Source: Atherix ibis (taxonomy: Eukaryota > Arthropoda > Insecta > Diptera > Athericidae). From it: 64,000 bases of DNA. Positions within the stretch are counted from its first letter, which is position 1, and each line of letters opens with the position of its first letter. The translations under genes were made by a program, and so were the position numbers. Below are positions 1-12,830 of this stretch, piece by piece. Below the pieces are notes generated by a model. That model did not search any database, was not told the DNA's origin, and worked only from the letters and a program-made list of their open reading frames with translations. The DNA is taken from positions 33,644,811 to 33,708,810 of the forward strand of contig OY282605.1 in the NCBI GenBank assembly GCA_958298945.1, written 5' to 3'.

Positions 1-199
1 AGCCTATATTGAAATTCTGGAATTATATTTTTTTCCTCGATGAAGAGATTAAGTCTATCTAGAATAAATGTTTCAAATAATTATCCTACATTAGAAAGGA
101 TTAATATTAGCCGGAAATCTCCTTCCGTACAGGAAAAAGTTATTAAAAATTATCTCAAGTGGATCGATTTTTGTAATAATAATATTATATTTTATTTAA

Positions 200-301
200 A
201 AATGGCAAAGTTTAAGTAATAAAATGAATAAATTTTTTATAAAAAATCCTATTTTAAAAAATATTTTATTTTATTTTCCGTCGCATAAATTGAATAATCC
301 T
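200..301 (-). mobile_element. Right-end terminal repeat of the long-TIR transposon family
   Basis: The stretch carries the family's two diagnostic parts in minus orientation: an AATGGCAAAGTTTAA motif near 201-215 and an outer end AAATTGAATAATCC at about 287-300. The spacing matches other copies at 5285-5398, 25140-25252 and 48715-48840. No left end is seen, so the rest of the element may lie outside the window. Confidence 0.4.
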
Positions 302-3300
302 TTTTAACGTTTGAACACATTTGCACTAAGAATTTATGCCAACAGTTTTGTTGGTCTTTCACTTAAAAAAATATTTATTAATAAATAAAACTAACATAAA
401 TATATTTTTTTTTATAAAATAATTTTAGTAAGCTTCTTTCAAAAATTTTTACTATTCTAAAAAAAAAATTTTTTTTTTTAACCATAAAATAATATTTAAA
501 AAAAAATTAATTTTATATTTTCAAAAAAAAATAAAACAATATTCAATCTTCATAAGAGAAAAAAGTATATTTTGCAAAAGTTTTTACCTGTACTCGTCAT
601 CGTAAAACAATAGTCATAGTGGGCGGATCGCTATCCTTTTTCTATGTTTAAATTTGACATCAAGAAATAAAGAGAGTCACTTTAATGATTTTATTACCGA
701 TCAATTGTTATCTGCTAAAAATTTTCTGATTATAAATGATTTTTGTCTTATGTGAGAATAGCAAAAGTTTTATTGTTTGCAGATTTAGGTAATCCCTATA
801 ATAAAAAATGGTCTTGTCATATTAGTAAAGGTGAACAAATTTAAAAGTAGTCCTTTGACGAGATAGAAACGTTTTTAGTATGTATTAATTTTTTGATGAA
901 AATTGTTTAAAAATTGCCGCCATATTTATTCAAAAATTTTTTTTAATTATTTATTCTTATTGCCTCTATTAAAATCTGTCAAATTTCATTATTAGTTTTT
1001 TTTTTTTTTTTTGTAATTAAAGAAAAATTTCAATCCTTTTACAAAAAATAATTACCATAATTTATTATTATCTAAAACAAAAATTGGCAATATGAAAAGT
1101 AATTGTTAAATTAATAAATTCTTACCAGATCTGGCAATACTATACAACATTCTCTTAAATTGATTTAGTTGGTCAGTTTTGCTCTCTCACATGTTCTCTG
1201 TTTCGTTTTCATAAGAAACTCTACATCACTGCTTCTCAAACTGTTGTAGTATATGTTTTTCTTTTAAATTGTTAAAAAAATTCTTATATGAATAAAAAAA
1301 ATTAAAATCAATTTAAATTGAAAATAAACTGTTAAAAATTAGTTGTTTTTTGATTCAGTTTAAATGGTCAGCAGTAAAATATTTCCTAATTACCTTAAAA
1401 AAACCAACCCCCATCCCCCTTCTAGATTTAATATAATTTTCACATGACCGGAAGAGGAAGGACTACTGATTAAAAGTACACTCTCTGGCAGTTAATCCTT
1501 TATCATAATCGAAATGCTATTATTCTATGCAAAAGGATGGTGGAATGGGGGGTGGTGGTGTTTAGTTTGGACAATGTCGTAGCAATTAAAACACTTTGCT
1601 TTTGAGAGGGTAGTATCCGGTAGGTTTCTGGGTTTTGTCTATATGAAAATTTAACGAAAAGCGGATAAGTATAATTTCCAAAACAATTCCAATCCTTTAA
1701 AAGGATAATGTGATTTTCATGAAATTAACCCTTTCAGTTTTTTTGGTTGTTGTTATTTTTTTTTTTCATTTCCTTTCCTTTCTTTTTGTAGTTTTGAAAA
1801 TTGTAAAAGTCCTGAGATAGTTAACTACCGTAAAATCGGCCATGTCTACATACTCGTATTCACATGATCCTTATTTCAAGGATACACAGTATATACAACA
1901 AAAAAAATGAAAATTCATACCTTCGGGTGGCAAAATGGCTCCGGTTTGAAAATCAGAAAATTTAATTTTCAATTATTTATTGTTTTATTGCAGTGTTAGC
2001 CGGCGGATGGATAAACTTATCGTTTATAGCATCGTAATGTGAAATGGTTGTAGATCCTTTTTGGTTGGACTATTTTTAGTGTTGCGTCACAGCAAAAAGA
2101 AAGGGTTCAAAGTATAACTGAAGAGGTTTTTTTTTTTTTTTACTATACACCAAAAAGGATGATGACCAAAAAGGAAGATGAAATTTTACAATACAATTTC
2201 TTTAGCGATTTTCTCTTCAAGATATCAGTTTTTGTTTGTTTATCAAATAACTTAAAATTTCTATCCCATTGCTTTCTGAACAAGAAATATCAAAGAGTCC
2301 TTGACAAGACAATGTTAACTCTCATAAATACTTGAGTAAAATTTTCTTAGATAAGAGCAAAGAAATTTGATAACTTTTAAAGTAAATTTTTTTTCGTGCT
2401 TTACTATTATTTGCTGCAACAACAAAAAAAAGGGTTAAGAAATTAGTTTTACAGGAAGGAATATTATAAAATAATTTGTGATGAGAAGATATCGAATGTT
2501 GGGAAATTTCAAAAAAAACTCTTAAAATTATTAAGAAAATTATCGTTGTCGCCTTAAAAGGATTTTGTTTCGAATCTTGGTTTTAGAAAATATCCAAAAA
2601 GATAATGTAATTTACAGAAATATTTTCAGATATTTGAGAAAAATGCAGACTCGTCTTAATTTAAAAAGAATTATTATTTTTCATTAAATTTTTATTAAAA
2701 CAAAAAATTTATTTACTTTACGATAAATTGAGAATGACAAATTGCTATTCATAGTAAATAATTAAATTATCTTTTACCGTTAAAAAAAATTAAGGATATC
2801 AAAAGGTACATGAGTAAATCCTTAGAGAATATTTTGAAAATTGAAAATTTCACATTTCTTCTTTTAAAAGAATAACAAACTCCTTTTTGATCGAAAAGTA
2901 CAATGATAACAAAAGAAAAAGAGTAACAAAAAAGGAGAAAAGGTTCACCAACTCAATAAGGATTACAATTACTTTTTGGCTTAGTTTGTTTGCTTAAACA
3001 TTGTGTTTTTTATGACAGGAGTATAAGTTTTTTGTGGCATTCATAAATTTAATACGGCACCTTTTCAACAAAAAAAATTTCTACCTGAATTATTCAATCC
3101 TTAAAAAAGAAAAAAATTCGTTAATTATTTAAAAAAAAAAAACCTTTTACTTTAAAAGGTACATGTTTTGTGCTTATGGTTATTGAATGAAAGGAAAATA
3201 TTGCGGCGCCAATAACTTTTTTGCAGAAAATTATAACAAAAAAACAAGTCTGATCCTTTAAGGAAATATTTGGAAAAAAAATCAAAATCAAAGATATAAG

Positions 3301-3584
3301 AAGTTTTTGAACTGCAATAGTATAAAAATGTTGCATAAGTTTTCTAATAAAAAACAAGATAATCCTTTCTTCTTATTTCCTGAGATATTCAACTTGACCA
3401 TAGTTAAAGGATTCTTCAGTTGAAAGAAAATTTTGATTTTCTGGAATTTTTCCTCTGAGAAATAGAAGTAATTATTTCTATATTTTAATTTTGCAAAAAA
3501 ATACTTACTATTTAAGATAAAGTCTTAAATTATAAACTAGCGTAAAAGATTCTGTTTTGCTCAGCATTTTCCGTATTCTTTCGG
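302..3584. other. AT-rich DNA with no recognisable gene
   Basis: Very AT-rich sequence with poly-A/T runs and short ORFs that have no recognisable motif, no coding-like composition and no splice-consistent neighbours. A G-rich patch sits near 1530-1565. I see no RNA gene and no transposon protein signature. Confidence 0.5.
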
Positions 3585-5398
3585 AGATTATCCAATTTAT
3601 GCTTTGGAAAGTAAAAATTACTCAAATGTATTTATATTTATATTTTAATTTTATTTTTATTTTAAAATACAGTATACATTTTGCCATTATATATAAAATT
3701 TTATATTATTTATTTTATTACCTAATACAGCTTGTAGAAATCGATCTTTTTGGGAAATTTCTTATGATTTTTTTGTGTGCGTATTTCAGGCTGTATTTCG
3801 GTTATTATTTGATGGATGTTAGTTTATAAATACTTTTAACTTAAGAGATTATTAATGTAAAAATATAATTTTTTATAAAACTCTATAAGAAAAAATCGAA
3901 CGGTTTCAGATCGGACAGTTTTGTAGGATAATTTAAGCCGAAATTTGCAATATTGTGTAGCTTACGGCATTATATTGTTAAGAAATTTATATAGTTCAGA
4001 TTAAAATCTTTAAGATAAAATTAAAAAAAAAGTTAAATATCATACAGATCAGAATTGATATTAACGGTTACTTTTTTTTCCTTTTTAACAGAAATACGGG
4101 ACAACGGGCACCTTTAGACCAAAATTCAAACCAGAAAATCACATTTTGCTGGTAAAATAGCTTTTTTATAGTAATTTTTAAGTATTTAAAAGATATTATT
4201 TATAAAAAATTAGTATCTATGCAAAAAAAATGAAGCTTATTAACGTATCCAGTGAGCAAGAAATGCGCGTCATCGATAATGAAAATACGTCGAAAGATAA
4301 GCATTCAAAGCCTGTTGTTCTAGGACCCAATTTGTATTTTATAATTTATTTAATAGTTCTTAGAACTAAATGGCAAGTTTATGGCTTGAAAAATTTTAGC
4401 TTTTATAATATATAAATTTTAAAACTATCAACTGATAGTATTATACTTTTCAAACTGCAAAATGGGTACTACCGTTTTTAGACTAGCAAAATTAAAAAAA
4501 AATTTCAACTACAAATTTAAACCAGAAAATCACTCTTTACGGATAAAATAGTTTTTTTATAATTATTTTTAAGTATTAAAAGCTCTATATATTAAAAAAA
4601 TGTTGCTCATTAACGTATCCAGCGAGCAAAAAATGAACCTCATCGCTAATGAAAATACGTCGAAAGGTTAGCATCCAAAGCATGTCATTTTAAGACCCAA
4701 TTCGTATTCGATAATAAGTTTAACAGTATATAAAACTAAATAACAAGCTTTAAGCTTAAATATAATTTATCTTATGTAACATCAAAAATTAGAAACTATC
4801 AAATAGTAGTACTATACTTTTCAAATTGTAAAATGGATACTGCCGTTTTTATACCAGAAAAATTTAAAAAAAAAACCAACTACAAATTTAAACCAGAAAA
4901 TCACTTTTTATTGATAAAATAGATTTTTTTACAATTATTTTTAAGTATTTGAAGTCCTATATATAAAAAAAATGTTGCTTATTAACGTATCCAGCGAGCA
5001 AAGAGTGGACCTCATCGCTAATGAAAATACGTCGAAAGATTAGCATCCAAAGCATGTCGTTTCAGGACCCAATTAGTATTCGATAATTAGTTAAATAATT
5101 TATAGGACTAAATGGCAAGCTTATAGCTTAAAATGGTTTTATCTATTATAATATATAAATTCAAGAACTATCAAATAATGATATTATATTTTTCAAACCG
5201 TAAAATGGATACTACCATTTTTAGACCATAATATTTTTAAAAATTTTCAACTATAAATGTAAGTAATAAAACAAAAATAATTTTTTTTATAAAATGGCAA
5301 AAATTATGCCGATTAAAACTATTTCTTTATAATATTTATATTAAGCGACAATAAAATAATAGTAATCTTCTTTACAAACTCTAAAGTGGATAATCATT
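3585..5398 (-). mobile_element. Long-TIR DNA transposon with tandemly amplified interior
   Basis: The left end reads GATTATCCAATTTATG at 3585, followed about 95 bp later by TTGCCATTATATATA. The right end carries the same two parts inverted: ATAAAATGGCAAAAATT near 5290 and CTAAAGTGGATAATC ending about 5396. Inside, antisense DNA encodes fragments of an IS630/Tc1/mariner-superfamily DDE transposase: an FISDEVHFLLAGYVN stretch (minus, around 4610-4665) and an FWSKGA stretch (minus, near 4100-4120). The interior from about 4100 is repeated three times with a 370-372 bp period. Stops and indels in every copy make this non-coding. The same ends flank elements at 24708, 48104 and 55460. Confidence 0.6.
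4100..5245. repeat. About 371-bp tandem repeat, three copies
   Basis: The marker ATTAACGTATCCAG recurs at 4239, 4609 and 4981, giving periods of 370 and 372 bp. Each unit also carries AAACCAGAAAATCAC and a transposon-end-like CTTTTCAAACTGNAAAATGG block at about 4446, 4818 and 5190. Copies differ by scattered substitutions and small indels. The 61-residue ORF at 4230-4415 lies antisense to transposase remains and is not a gene. Confidence 0.75.
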
Positions 5399-7411
5399 TA
5401 TCTACGATATCCAATAAAATATTCGTTAAGGAAATCTTCCAAAAATTTATTAAAAATTAATTTTTAATTTTACCTTAAAAAAAAATCTAATATTTTTAAT
5501 CAAATATTTTTCGGATAAAATAAAAATTTTGTATTACAAGTAATTATTAAAGATTACGAAAATTACTTAGATTCCCAAAGGAAGATTGCGCATCAACTCA
5601 GACGAATTCTTGCCTTACGAGGCTCTTGGATGAAAAGTATTTTCAATAAATCGAAGGATACGGAATAAATTTATATTAATACCAATCGCGTATGTGGTTT
5701 ACTGATGATCGAACTATCCGCCAAATCACTGAATTGATTTCTGCCAGAAATAAACAATTTAGATACTCATATCGTGATAAGATGGAAAATTTCCCTCAGG
5801 ATCAGTAGACAGCCGAATACTCCCAACAGAGCATATTTCCTTAACAGAAGAATTACATTCCACACATAACGGCTATGCAATAAAATTCCACACACACACT
5901 ATTACTAACAAAAATAGGGTCTCTACTGTAATCAATAATATAAACACATGCACACTAATAGAATGGTTAGAATTCTGTTCCGATACTCGTTGAAGAAAAG
6001 AGATTGCCTTGTTACCCCACCCATCCACTGTAGAGTATAAATTATTTCTGGCCAGAGCAACCCTTTGGCTGTTTTGTTCTGTCGATGAATTTTATCTTTA
6101 TCCATTCTGTATCCTTTACCCTGTTTGATATCCTCTTCTCATCGTTTCGATGCATTCATTTAATTCGAACATAAAATGGGAGCTAAATAGATCCCCAATT
6201 CTATATAGCACCTTCCACCCTTAAATAAAGTAAACGGCAAATATTTATGTAAATAGAAAATTTGTTTTTTTTTTTGATTTCCTTTTTGTTATTGTTGTAT
6301 TATTATTTACATTTTTTTTTTATAACATACAGTCTTGTTCTTTTTAACCCGTTCTGTAAGGGTTAAAAGTGCAGTTAGATTATGGTATAAATTCCTATTA
6401 AAATCAGTGTTTCGAAAATGTAGCCGGTCTTGTATTCTATTCGTATTTTTGCAGGGGTGCTAACTGCAATCAGTTGCGGTGAGGTTCAGTTTATTTGCAG
6501 ATTTTTTTTTGTATTATATTTTGTTGCTGTTGTTGTTGTTATTGATGTGTTTTACATCTTAGCTGACGGTATGTAGGAGTAGTTTCGTGAGTGCGACGGA
6601 AATGCGTAACAGGAGGTATTTATGAAATATGCCTTAAGCCTTCGAGGTACGGCATTTTAAAAAAGTTGAAAATTTGCCATAAAAAAATGTTGATGTGGAT
6701 TTTATCCTTTTTTTACCGCTTTATCTCCCAGTGTATGCATATTTTCAAAATTATTCATTAAACGCTGACTTCCGAGTATTCACAATTGAATAATTATTTC
6801 AATAAAAACTTTTAAAAATTTAAACACGTTGTTGCAGCGTTAGATACTTTATAATAAATTGCTATTGATCACTCTTTACGACTGTCAAATGCCAATAGGC
6901 AAATGTCATCTAAAACCAAAATGGCGGCCAAACAAAGTTGACCTAAAACATAAAAATTACCCTGTACTGTTAAAATTTAAAAGGTAAAATTTACGGAATT
7001 TTGTAGTAGGTCCTCCATGAGGTTAATGCTACGTGTACAGTACCAAGATCTTGAAAATTTTGTAAGTGTTTGGTTTTAAAATTTCCCAAAAAAAACCTAA
7101 AAAGTAGAAGTATATAAAATTTTTATTTAAATCGATAAATTAATGCTTGTTATTTACTTTTTAATGATTATTTGATGTAAATGTTTAGCATGACTAGTTA
7201 TAAAGTGATCCATGCGAGAAGTACAATTTTAAACCACTTTTTTGAGCATCACGGCTGTTATCTCGCTAATAACACGTTTACTGTTATTACATATCAATAA
7301 GTCTTCTTCTAATCCCTTCAAAAATCTTCCTCTACTCAAATCCTTAAATTTAATTCCCAATAATTTGGTTTCCGCTCCGAACACTCAACTACCCAGTAGT
7401 GTCATCTGGTT
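5399..7411. other. Intergenic DNA, no gene seen
   Basis: Mixed AT-rich and moderately GC-rich DNA. A less AT-rich patch at about 5560-6240 could be an old element, but I find no protein or terminal-repeat signature in it. Around 6920-6955 the words AATGGCGGCCAAA and TTGACCTAAAACATAA recur in similar form near 32500-32530, which suggests a dispersed repeat end. Confidence 0.4.
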
Positions 7412-7770
7412 GTCCAGCTTTTGGTAGAGTTTGACATCCGGATTTACTCTGAAAATTCAAGAGGATCCTGTTTTCTATATATTTTCTAGCCCTATGATCA
7501 TTCCTTTCCAACTGACACTTCCAAGTAAACGAATCCAATGAACTCTCTACTATCTCTCCGATATTGGCTGGAAGTGTACAGGGAAGTATACTTGGACCTA
7601 TTCTTTACAGCATTTATAAATCCAATTTCACAATCTATGCTAATACCTTCTTTACTACAAACGCTTTGTATCTAGCAAACACTTCCAACAAGCTTCGGAA
7701 ATTCTCCAATCCCAAATCCAAACTCTACAGAACTGGTTTACCAAATGCGAAACTCTCCAGAACTGGTGGG
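7412..7770 (+). pseudogene. Jockey-type non-LTR retrotransposon reverse transcriptase fragment
   Basis: Conceptual translation across several frames gives the order expected of a jockey-clade reverse transcriptase: a VWHPDLL-like start (7420-7440), FKRIL, then LAG(S)VQGSILGPILYSIY around 7567-7620 and an LQNWFTKW-like helix near 7725-7745. The catalytic FADD box is not intact, and stops and frameshifts break the frame. It is a short dead piece of a LINE-like element that once encoded endonuclease and RT. Its 3' side runs straight into an antisense DNA-transposon fragment, so two relics are joined here. Confidence 0.65.
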
Positions 7771-8420
7771 GTTGTTCATCAGACCAAATGCGACAATTTT
7801 GCTTCTTCCCATTCAACCATAAATGAGTTTCGTCGCTGAATGCAATTTTTTGCTAAAGAAAACGGATTTTCCCCAAGTTGTTCTAAGGCTCACTCACCGG
7901 GATGCGTTCTAAGACGCTTTGCTAAATCGTTCGGCTTCAGTTGTTGCACGAGCAGTATTTTATACGCCGATTATTCGACGCTTTGGCAGGTCGTTCGGGT
8001 TCAGTTCTTGCAGGAACTGTATTTTATATGTTTCAGACCAAGATCCTTGCGTAAAATCCTCCACATAGCCGAGTAACACAATCCCAATTGCTGTGAACGA
8101 CGACAGATGGACAAATAGCGGTCTTCACCAACACCTTAACGCTACGGCAGCAATATTTTCCCCTGTACGCATTCTACGCACACGGGTCGGTGGTTTGATG
8201 TCCAATAGCGTAAAATTGCTGCGAAATTTTGTCAATATGGCTTGAATTGCTGTAAAAATGCTGCAAAATGGAATTGTTTGCTCATAAGGTCAATAATGGC
8301 GGAAAGCATCTTTCACAGAGTACGAACTTTGTCAATAAAATTGAACAAATGTCAAGCGTTGTTTGGATATAAGCCACTTCACGATCAAATGGCAATGCAA
8401 ACTGAGCACTTTTAACTTTG
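7771..8420 (-). pseudogene. IS630/Tc1/mariner-superfamily DDE transposase relic (N-terminal half)
   Basis: The minus strand reads, from about 8230 down to 7780, an HTH-containing N-terminal region, then AYKILLVQQLKPND, then after a frameshift AFSDETHLWLNGKKQNCRIW. The SDE motif carries the first-half catalytic acidic residue of this transposase group and the NG.KQN segment is its hallmark. There is an internal stop after HPGE and at least one frameshift, so it is dead. The same transposase type recurs at 4.1-5.2, 20.1-21.1, 31.0-32.3, 48.3 and 55.6-56.2 kb. The plus-strand ORFs here are shadows of it. Confidence 0.7.
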
Positions 8421-8910
8421 ACACACACCACGTGTCATACGAAATCTGTCAAAAAGAAAAATATAAAAAATTAATATAAACAAAACTTAATTACAATTTA
8501 CGAAAATGAATTCATAAAAAATTTTAGGTAAAAATGAGAGTTTAGTTTACGTTATTGATTCTTTCTCTCTCTTTCGGTATAATGTATTGATGGGAGTGAC
8601 AAAAATAAAAATTTCAAAATTTTTCGTGACAATGTTTTATTTCTCTTTCTTTCACATGCAAATAAATGTAATGACATGAAAACAGGTATCATTGCATTCT
8701 GACCGAAACCAGACAGAGAAGAGAGAAAACAGTTTTCAAAACCAAAATTTTTTTCTTCTCTCTCTGGCTCTTAGTCGACCATAGTTTCTTTTCAGGATAG
8801 TTTTTGCCATTTTTTAAATTCGAAAATATGCGTGTCTCGTTTTATGATATGGTAGCAAATGAGACAGAATGCAAACAGGATTTTCGGTGTGAAAAATATA
8901 ACAATTTTTA

Positions 8911-9653
8911 ATTTGGGGAAAAAATAAACCTTATTAAAAAAATTCTTTTACAATTTTTCGATTGTCAATTCAGTTGCGAGTTATAGGGTGTAAAAGATGG
9001 AAGTTAACAAAGAGAAAATTCGGTATATTTTACAATTTTGCTTTGATAAAATCGATAATGCAAGCCTGGTAGCTGAATTTGGGAATGGTGTTTATGGTCC
9101 CAATATTGTCATAGACAATTTTACGTATTTTTAGTTTCGTCGATTCCGTTCTGGTATTTTTGATAAAATTCTGCAAATTATCAAAGTAGACTGACATGTT
9201 GGCAGTCGTAGCATCGCCACAGATCGACCACAAATTGACACAAAAAAACATGATGGATCGAAATTCCATCTGCGAAACCTTAACCAAACGGAATGAAATC
9301 TATCCATTTCTTAAACGGATGATGACTGGTGATAAGAAATGGGTCACATACGATAATATTGTGTGGAAACGATCAGGGTCAATAGCGGTGAAGCTGCTCA
9401 AACAGTGGCCAAACCAGAACTTACGGCCAGGAAGGTTTTGCTGTGCATTTGGTGGGACTGGAAAGGAATTATCAACTACAAGCTGCTTCCATATGGCCAA
9501 ACTCTAAATTTGGACCTCTACTGTCAGAAATAGGACCGTTTGAAGCTAACAATTGAACAAAAGCCGGCAAAATTGGCCATCAGGAGAGGTGTTGTCTTCT
9601 TATTTATTTTGAAATAAACGTAAAAATAATGGGTTTCTTTTTACCCAAGCCAA
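8911..9653 (+). mobile_element. Internally deleted mariner element with transposase pseudogene
   Basis: Degenerate inverted ends (ATTTGGGGAAAAAATAAACC at 8911; complementary GGGTTTCTTTTTACCCAAGC up to 9650) are flanked by TA dinucleotides at 8909-8910 and 9654-9655, the target site of mariner. The transposase starts at ATG 8997 (MEVNKEKIRYILQF), continues with FRRFRSGIFD, then jumps to HKLTQKNMMDR, KRMMTGDKKWVTYDN (catalytic Asp of the first motif retained, usual E replaced by K), and ARKVLLCIWWDWKGII to about 9600. Stops at about 9133 and 9193 (TAG, TGA), frameshifts and loss of the C-terminal half inactivate it. About 743 bp against roughly 1.3 kb for a complete mariner. Confidence 0.8.
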
Positions 9654-9775
9654 TATTTCCTTGCTGTTTTTTTTGTTGCCAGACGTAATTTTTTTTGTAT
9701 TTTGAGGAGATGATTTTTTCTTGATTACTTTTCTTTTACTCTTTCTTTTAATATAAATTAAATAATTTTAATAAA

Positions 9776-10294
9776 TCATTTCTGAAAGTTAATCATCGAG
9801 ATAACCTTACCAAAATTTTAGGCACGGAAACCTCTCAGATTCCGGATAAGATTCTGTGCTCTCATACATAATTTCGTTTTTAGGTAAAACCACCCTCACA
9901 CCATCTGCCCACCCTGTGACGCTCGACCTTAATTATTTTTTTGGAAATTGGGTAAAGCAATCTCACCTAAAATTTATTTTCTAATGAGATCTCTTCATTG
10001 TGAAACTTTTAGATCCCTCAATTCTCAATTGACTTTGCATGTCTTTTTTCGGATTCTTAAAATAAACTAACATGCTATACAAAATCCAATCTCTCCTAAG
10101 TGGTCCTTCCAACTAGCAAACAACAAAAATTTCATCAAACCCGCTCCTTTACAGATCGCAGAACGTCCTTATAGCGGTGGCGCCTGACTTATGTCCTAGA
10201 GGACTCACAAAAAAAACACACACTTATTTTTCGATAATTTTTAATATTTAAAATACCTGTTGTGTTGGTTATACGAAGTCATTTCTGAAAGTTA
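9776..10294 (+). mobile_element. 5'-truncated retroelement 3' repeat flanked by a 16-bp direct repeat
   Basis: The 16-bp word TCATTTCTGAAAGTTA occurs at 9776-9791 and again at 10279-10294. Between them lies a roughly 440-bp segment (9800-10241) that is nearly identical to 13990-14431. A longish target-site duplication around a segment lacking terminal repeats fits insertion of a 5'-truncated non-LTR retrotransposon. No ORF with a recognisable motif lies inside. Confidence 0.6.
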
Positions 10295-11639
10295 GGTAGG
10301 AAAAGTAAAAAAAAAAAATTAATAAAAAATTTCTGTGAGTTCAATATTTGAGGTTAATTCCTTTTAATGGCGCGTTAATCAATTCTTTTAAAATTGGTAC
10401 TATTATAAAATAGATAATTTCCTAAATCTTATCTTCTATAAAATTTTGTTCACTTCTTAGTTTACAGAGATGGGTAAACGAAAAGCAGATTTATTACATG
10501 CCAGGAATATAGGTAAACATGTGGAAAAATTTAAAACTTGGAATAAAATATGTCAAATCACTTTAAAAAAAAAAAATTGGAATTAAATATGTAATATCAC
10601 TTCAATCAATACAGGACTCTAATATTTTCACGATTACCTTGGTTAGATATTACACATCATTTTCGACTTCTGTAAAAATCGCTCAATATTTGTTTTGTCT
10701 TTACTTATTATAAAATATATTTTTAATAAAATTCTAACTTTTATTAAAATAAAGTTGAAGAATCAATTATAAACATAGCTAAACTGCATTTTTTTAGATA
10801 GTTTTAACTAAAGTTGTTATTGTCCTTAAATATAAAATATTCAAAAATCAACTTCGAAGTTGACTTTTATTTATTTTTATTCTAAAATTTTTTTAATTGT
10901 TTTTAAAAATATTTGCATAAAATTGTACTTAGCATTTCTACCGAATTTATTCTAATCAAAAATCGATCGTAATTGATTTTTGTTAAGTAAATTTCTTTCG
11001 AATTGAGGAGATTTGACCTGTTGAAATTTAAAAAAAAATTTAGCAATAATCAAGGTCATATTGACTAGTAATCAATAATAAAAAAATTAAGAAAATCCTA
11101 TGGGATCGTTTAGTTGGAGGAGGTAGGGAATGGCATTTAATATTAAAATCTTTTGACCAGACCAACTATTGGCCAGACTATCATCATACCTTATACACGT
11201 AATGATATATTGAAATAAAATGTTGTTGAGGTGTTGTAACTTTCTTTATAAGTAATCACCTATGATACAGGTAAAGTAAAATATTGTATGAGCAAATCAC
11301 TTCTACCTATTCCTATCACGAAAAGTACACTTTTCGTCTGTGCAATAGCTAATCAACTTGAAATATTTTCGAGTTTCGTAATGGATAACATTTGTAAATG
11401 CATGTAAATTAAATCGATATGATTGCCATTAATTAATCAATCAGATTCTGATGAATAAGTAAATGTCCAACTGTTTGTACATTTAGTTACTATTGAATTG
11501 ATGAAATCAATTTCGGTAGACGTGCCTTTCTACTTTACAGTAGAAAACTAGAAACTATCGAATTTGGGTTGTGAATAAAAATGTCGAAGTCTTTATTATG
11601 TGTGCATAAGTGTTTAAGGGTTTTTTTTTAGGTAGAGTA
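10295..11639. other. AT-rich intergenic DNA
   Basis: No gene, transposase or terminal repeat recognised. Short poly-A and AT runs only. Confidence 0.4.
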
Positions 11640-12530
11640 CGAGGTCTTTTCAAAAAGTATCGCGAATTTTGTGTTTTTTCAAAAATTATTTATTTATTCA
11701 TGAATATCTACTTTGTCCCCTTCAAAGTAATCCCCGCCAGATATTATACACTTTTGCCAACGTTTTTTCCAATCCTCCAAGCATTTAAAAAATCATTTTT
11801 TGTGATCTTATTCAGCTCCCCCTACGATGCCGTCTTTATCTCCTCAATCGTAGCATAGCGTCATTCTTTTATGGGGCTCTTCAGTTTCGGGAACAAGAAA
11901 AAGTCACAGGGGGCCAGATCTGCGGAGTACGGTGGCTGCGGCATTATTAGTGTATTGTTTTTGGCCAAAAATTCGCTCACAAGCAACGATGCGTGAGCAG
12001 GGGCGTTATTATGGTGCAAAAGACAATTTTTGTTCTTCCAAAAATCCGGGCGTTTCTGGCGGATTGCTTCGCGCAACTTGCGCATAACTTGCAGGTAATA
12101 TTCCTTATTGACCGTTCTATCCTGTGGCAAGAACTCATTATACACCACGCCCCTGTAATCGAAGAAAACTGTAAGCAAAACCTTCACATTCGACCTTTTG
12201 TACCACCGATAAACGTTGCTTCGGTCCAAGGTAGCTTCACCATAAGCCACAGTCAACATTCGGAACTCGTTCGCGCAATTAATTTTGTTTTTCACATAAA
12301 ATTTGATGCAGATTCTTTGATCCATTTTTTGGAATGGGTAAAAATCGAATACTAGCCAAAACACGTGCAAGCAAAGCAGCTGTCAAAAATTAACTGAACA
12401 TTCAAAATGGCCTAACTTGTCGGCATAAGTTAGAGACATGAGTACTAACATAACGCCACAAAAAATCGAAAATTGAATATACGTAACCCGCGAAAATTCA
12501 AAATTCGCGATACTTTTTGAATAGACCTCG
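11640..12530 (-). mobile_element. Non-autonomous mariner with intact ends
   Basis: Terminal inverted repeats of about 30 bp (CGAGGTCTTTTCAAAAAGTA at 11640; complement of CGAGGTCTATTCAAAAAGTA ending at 12530) are flanked by TA at 11638-11639 and 12531-12532. The minus strand carries one ORF, 12370-11861, 169 aa. It joins the N-terminal HTH part (MDQRICIKFYVKNK, NVYRWYKR) directly to the catalytic C-terminal half (VFFDYRGVVYNEFLP, LHHNNAPAH, PYSADLAPCDFFLFPKLK). The first catalytic Asp region is deleted, the second Asp in the usual HDNAPAH is Asn, and the third Asp (APCD) remains. It therefore cannot encode an active transposase, but the ends look mobilisable. A solo end of the same family is at 37528-37758. 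Confidence 0.88.
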
Positions 12531-12532
12531 TA

Positions 12533-12830
12533 TGTATATTAAAAATATTTCCGCCTTTTTTTTAAAGAAAATTTTTGGGCTTCTAAACACCCACCTCCCC
12601 CCCCTCATTTTAATTCGAATCCTAGTTAATAGTCTCTGTATTCCTGGACAGGTATCTGGGCAGTTCCTTCTACAGGAAAATTTTCCTAGAATAATTGAAT
12701 GGACTCAATAATTATTAGATATTTTTTATGAATGAGTTTGATGGCTCCAACTTGTATGAATTTCATTGTAGGATCTTTGCTTTAAGGGTACATTAAAATG
12801 TGGATAATCAGAATGGCGGTAGAGACTGCA
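12533..12830. other. Short spacer without gene
   Basis: Nothing recognisable except a C-rich run (CACCTCCCCCCCCTC) near 12590-12605. Confidence 0.4.
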
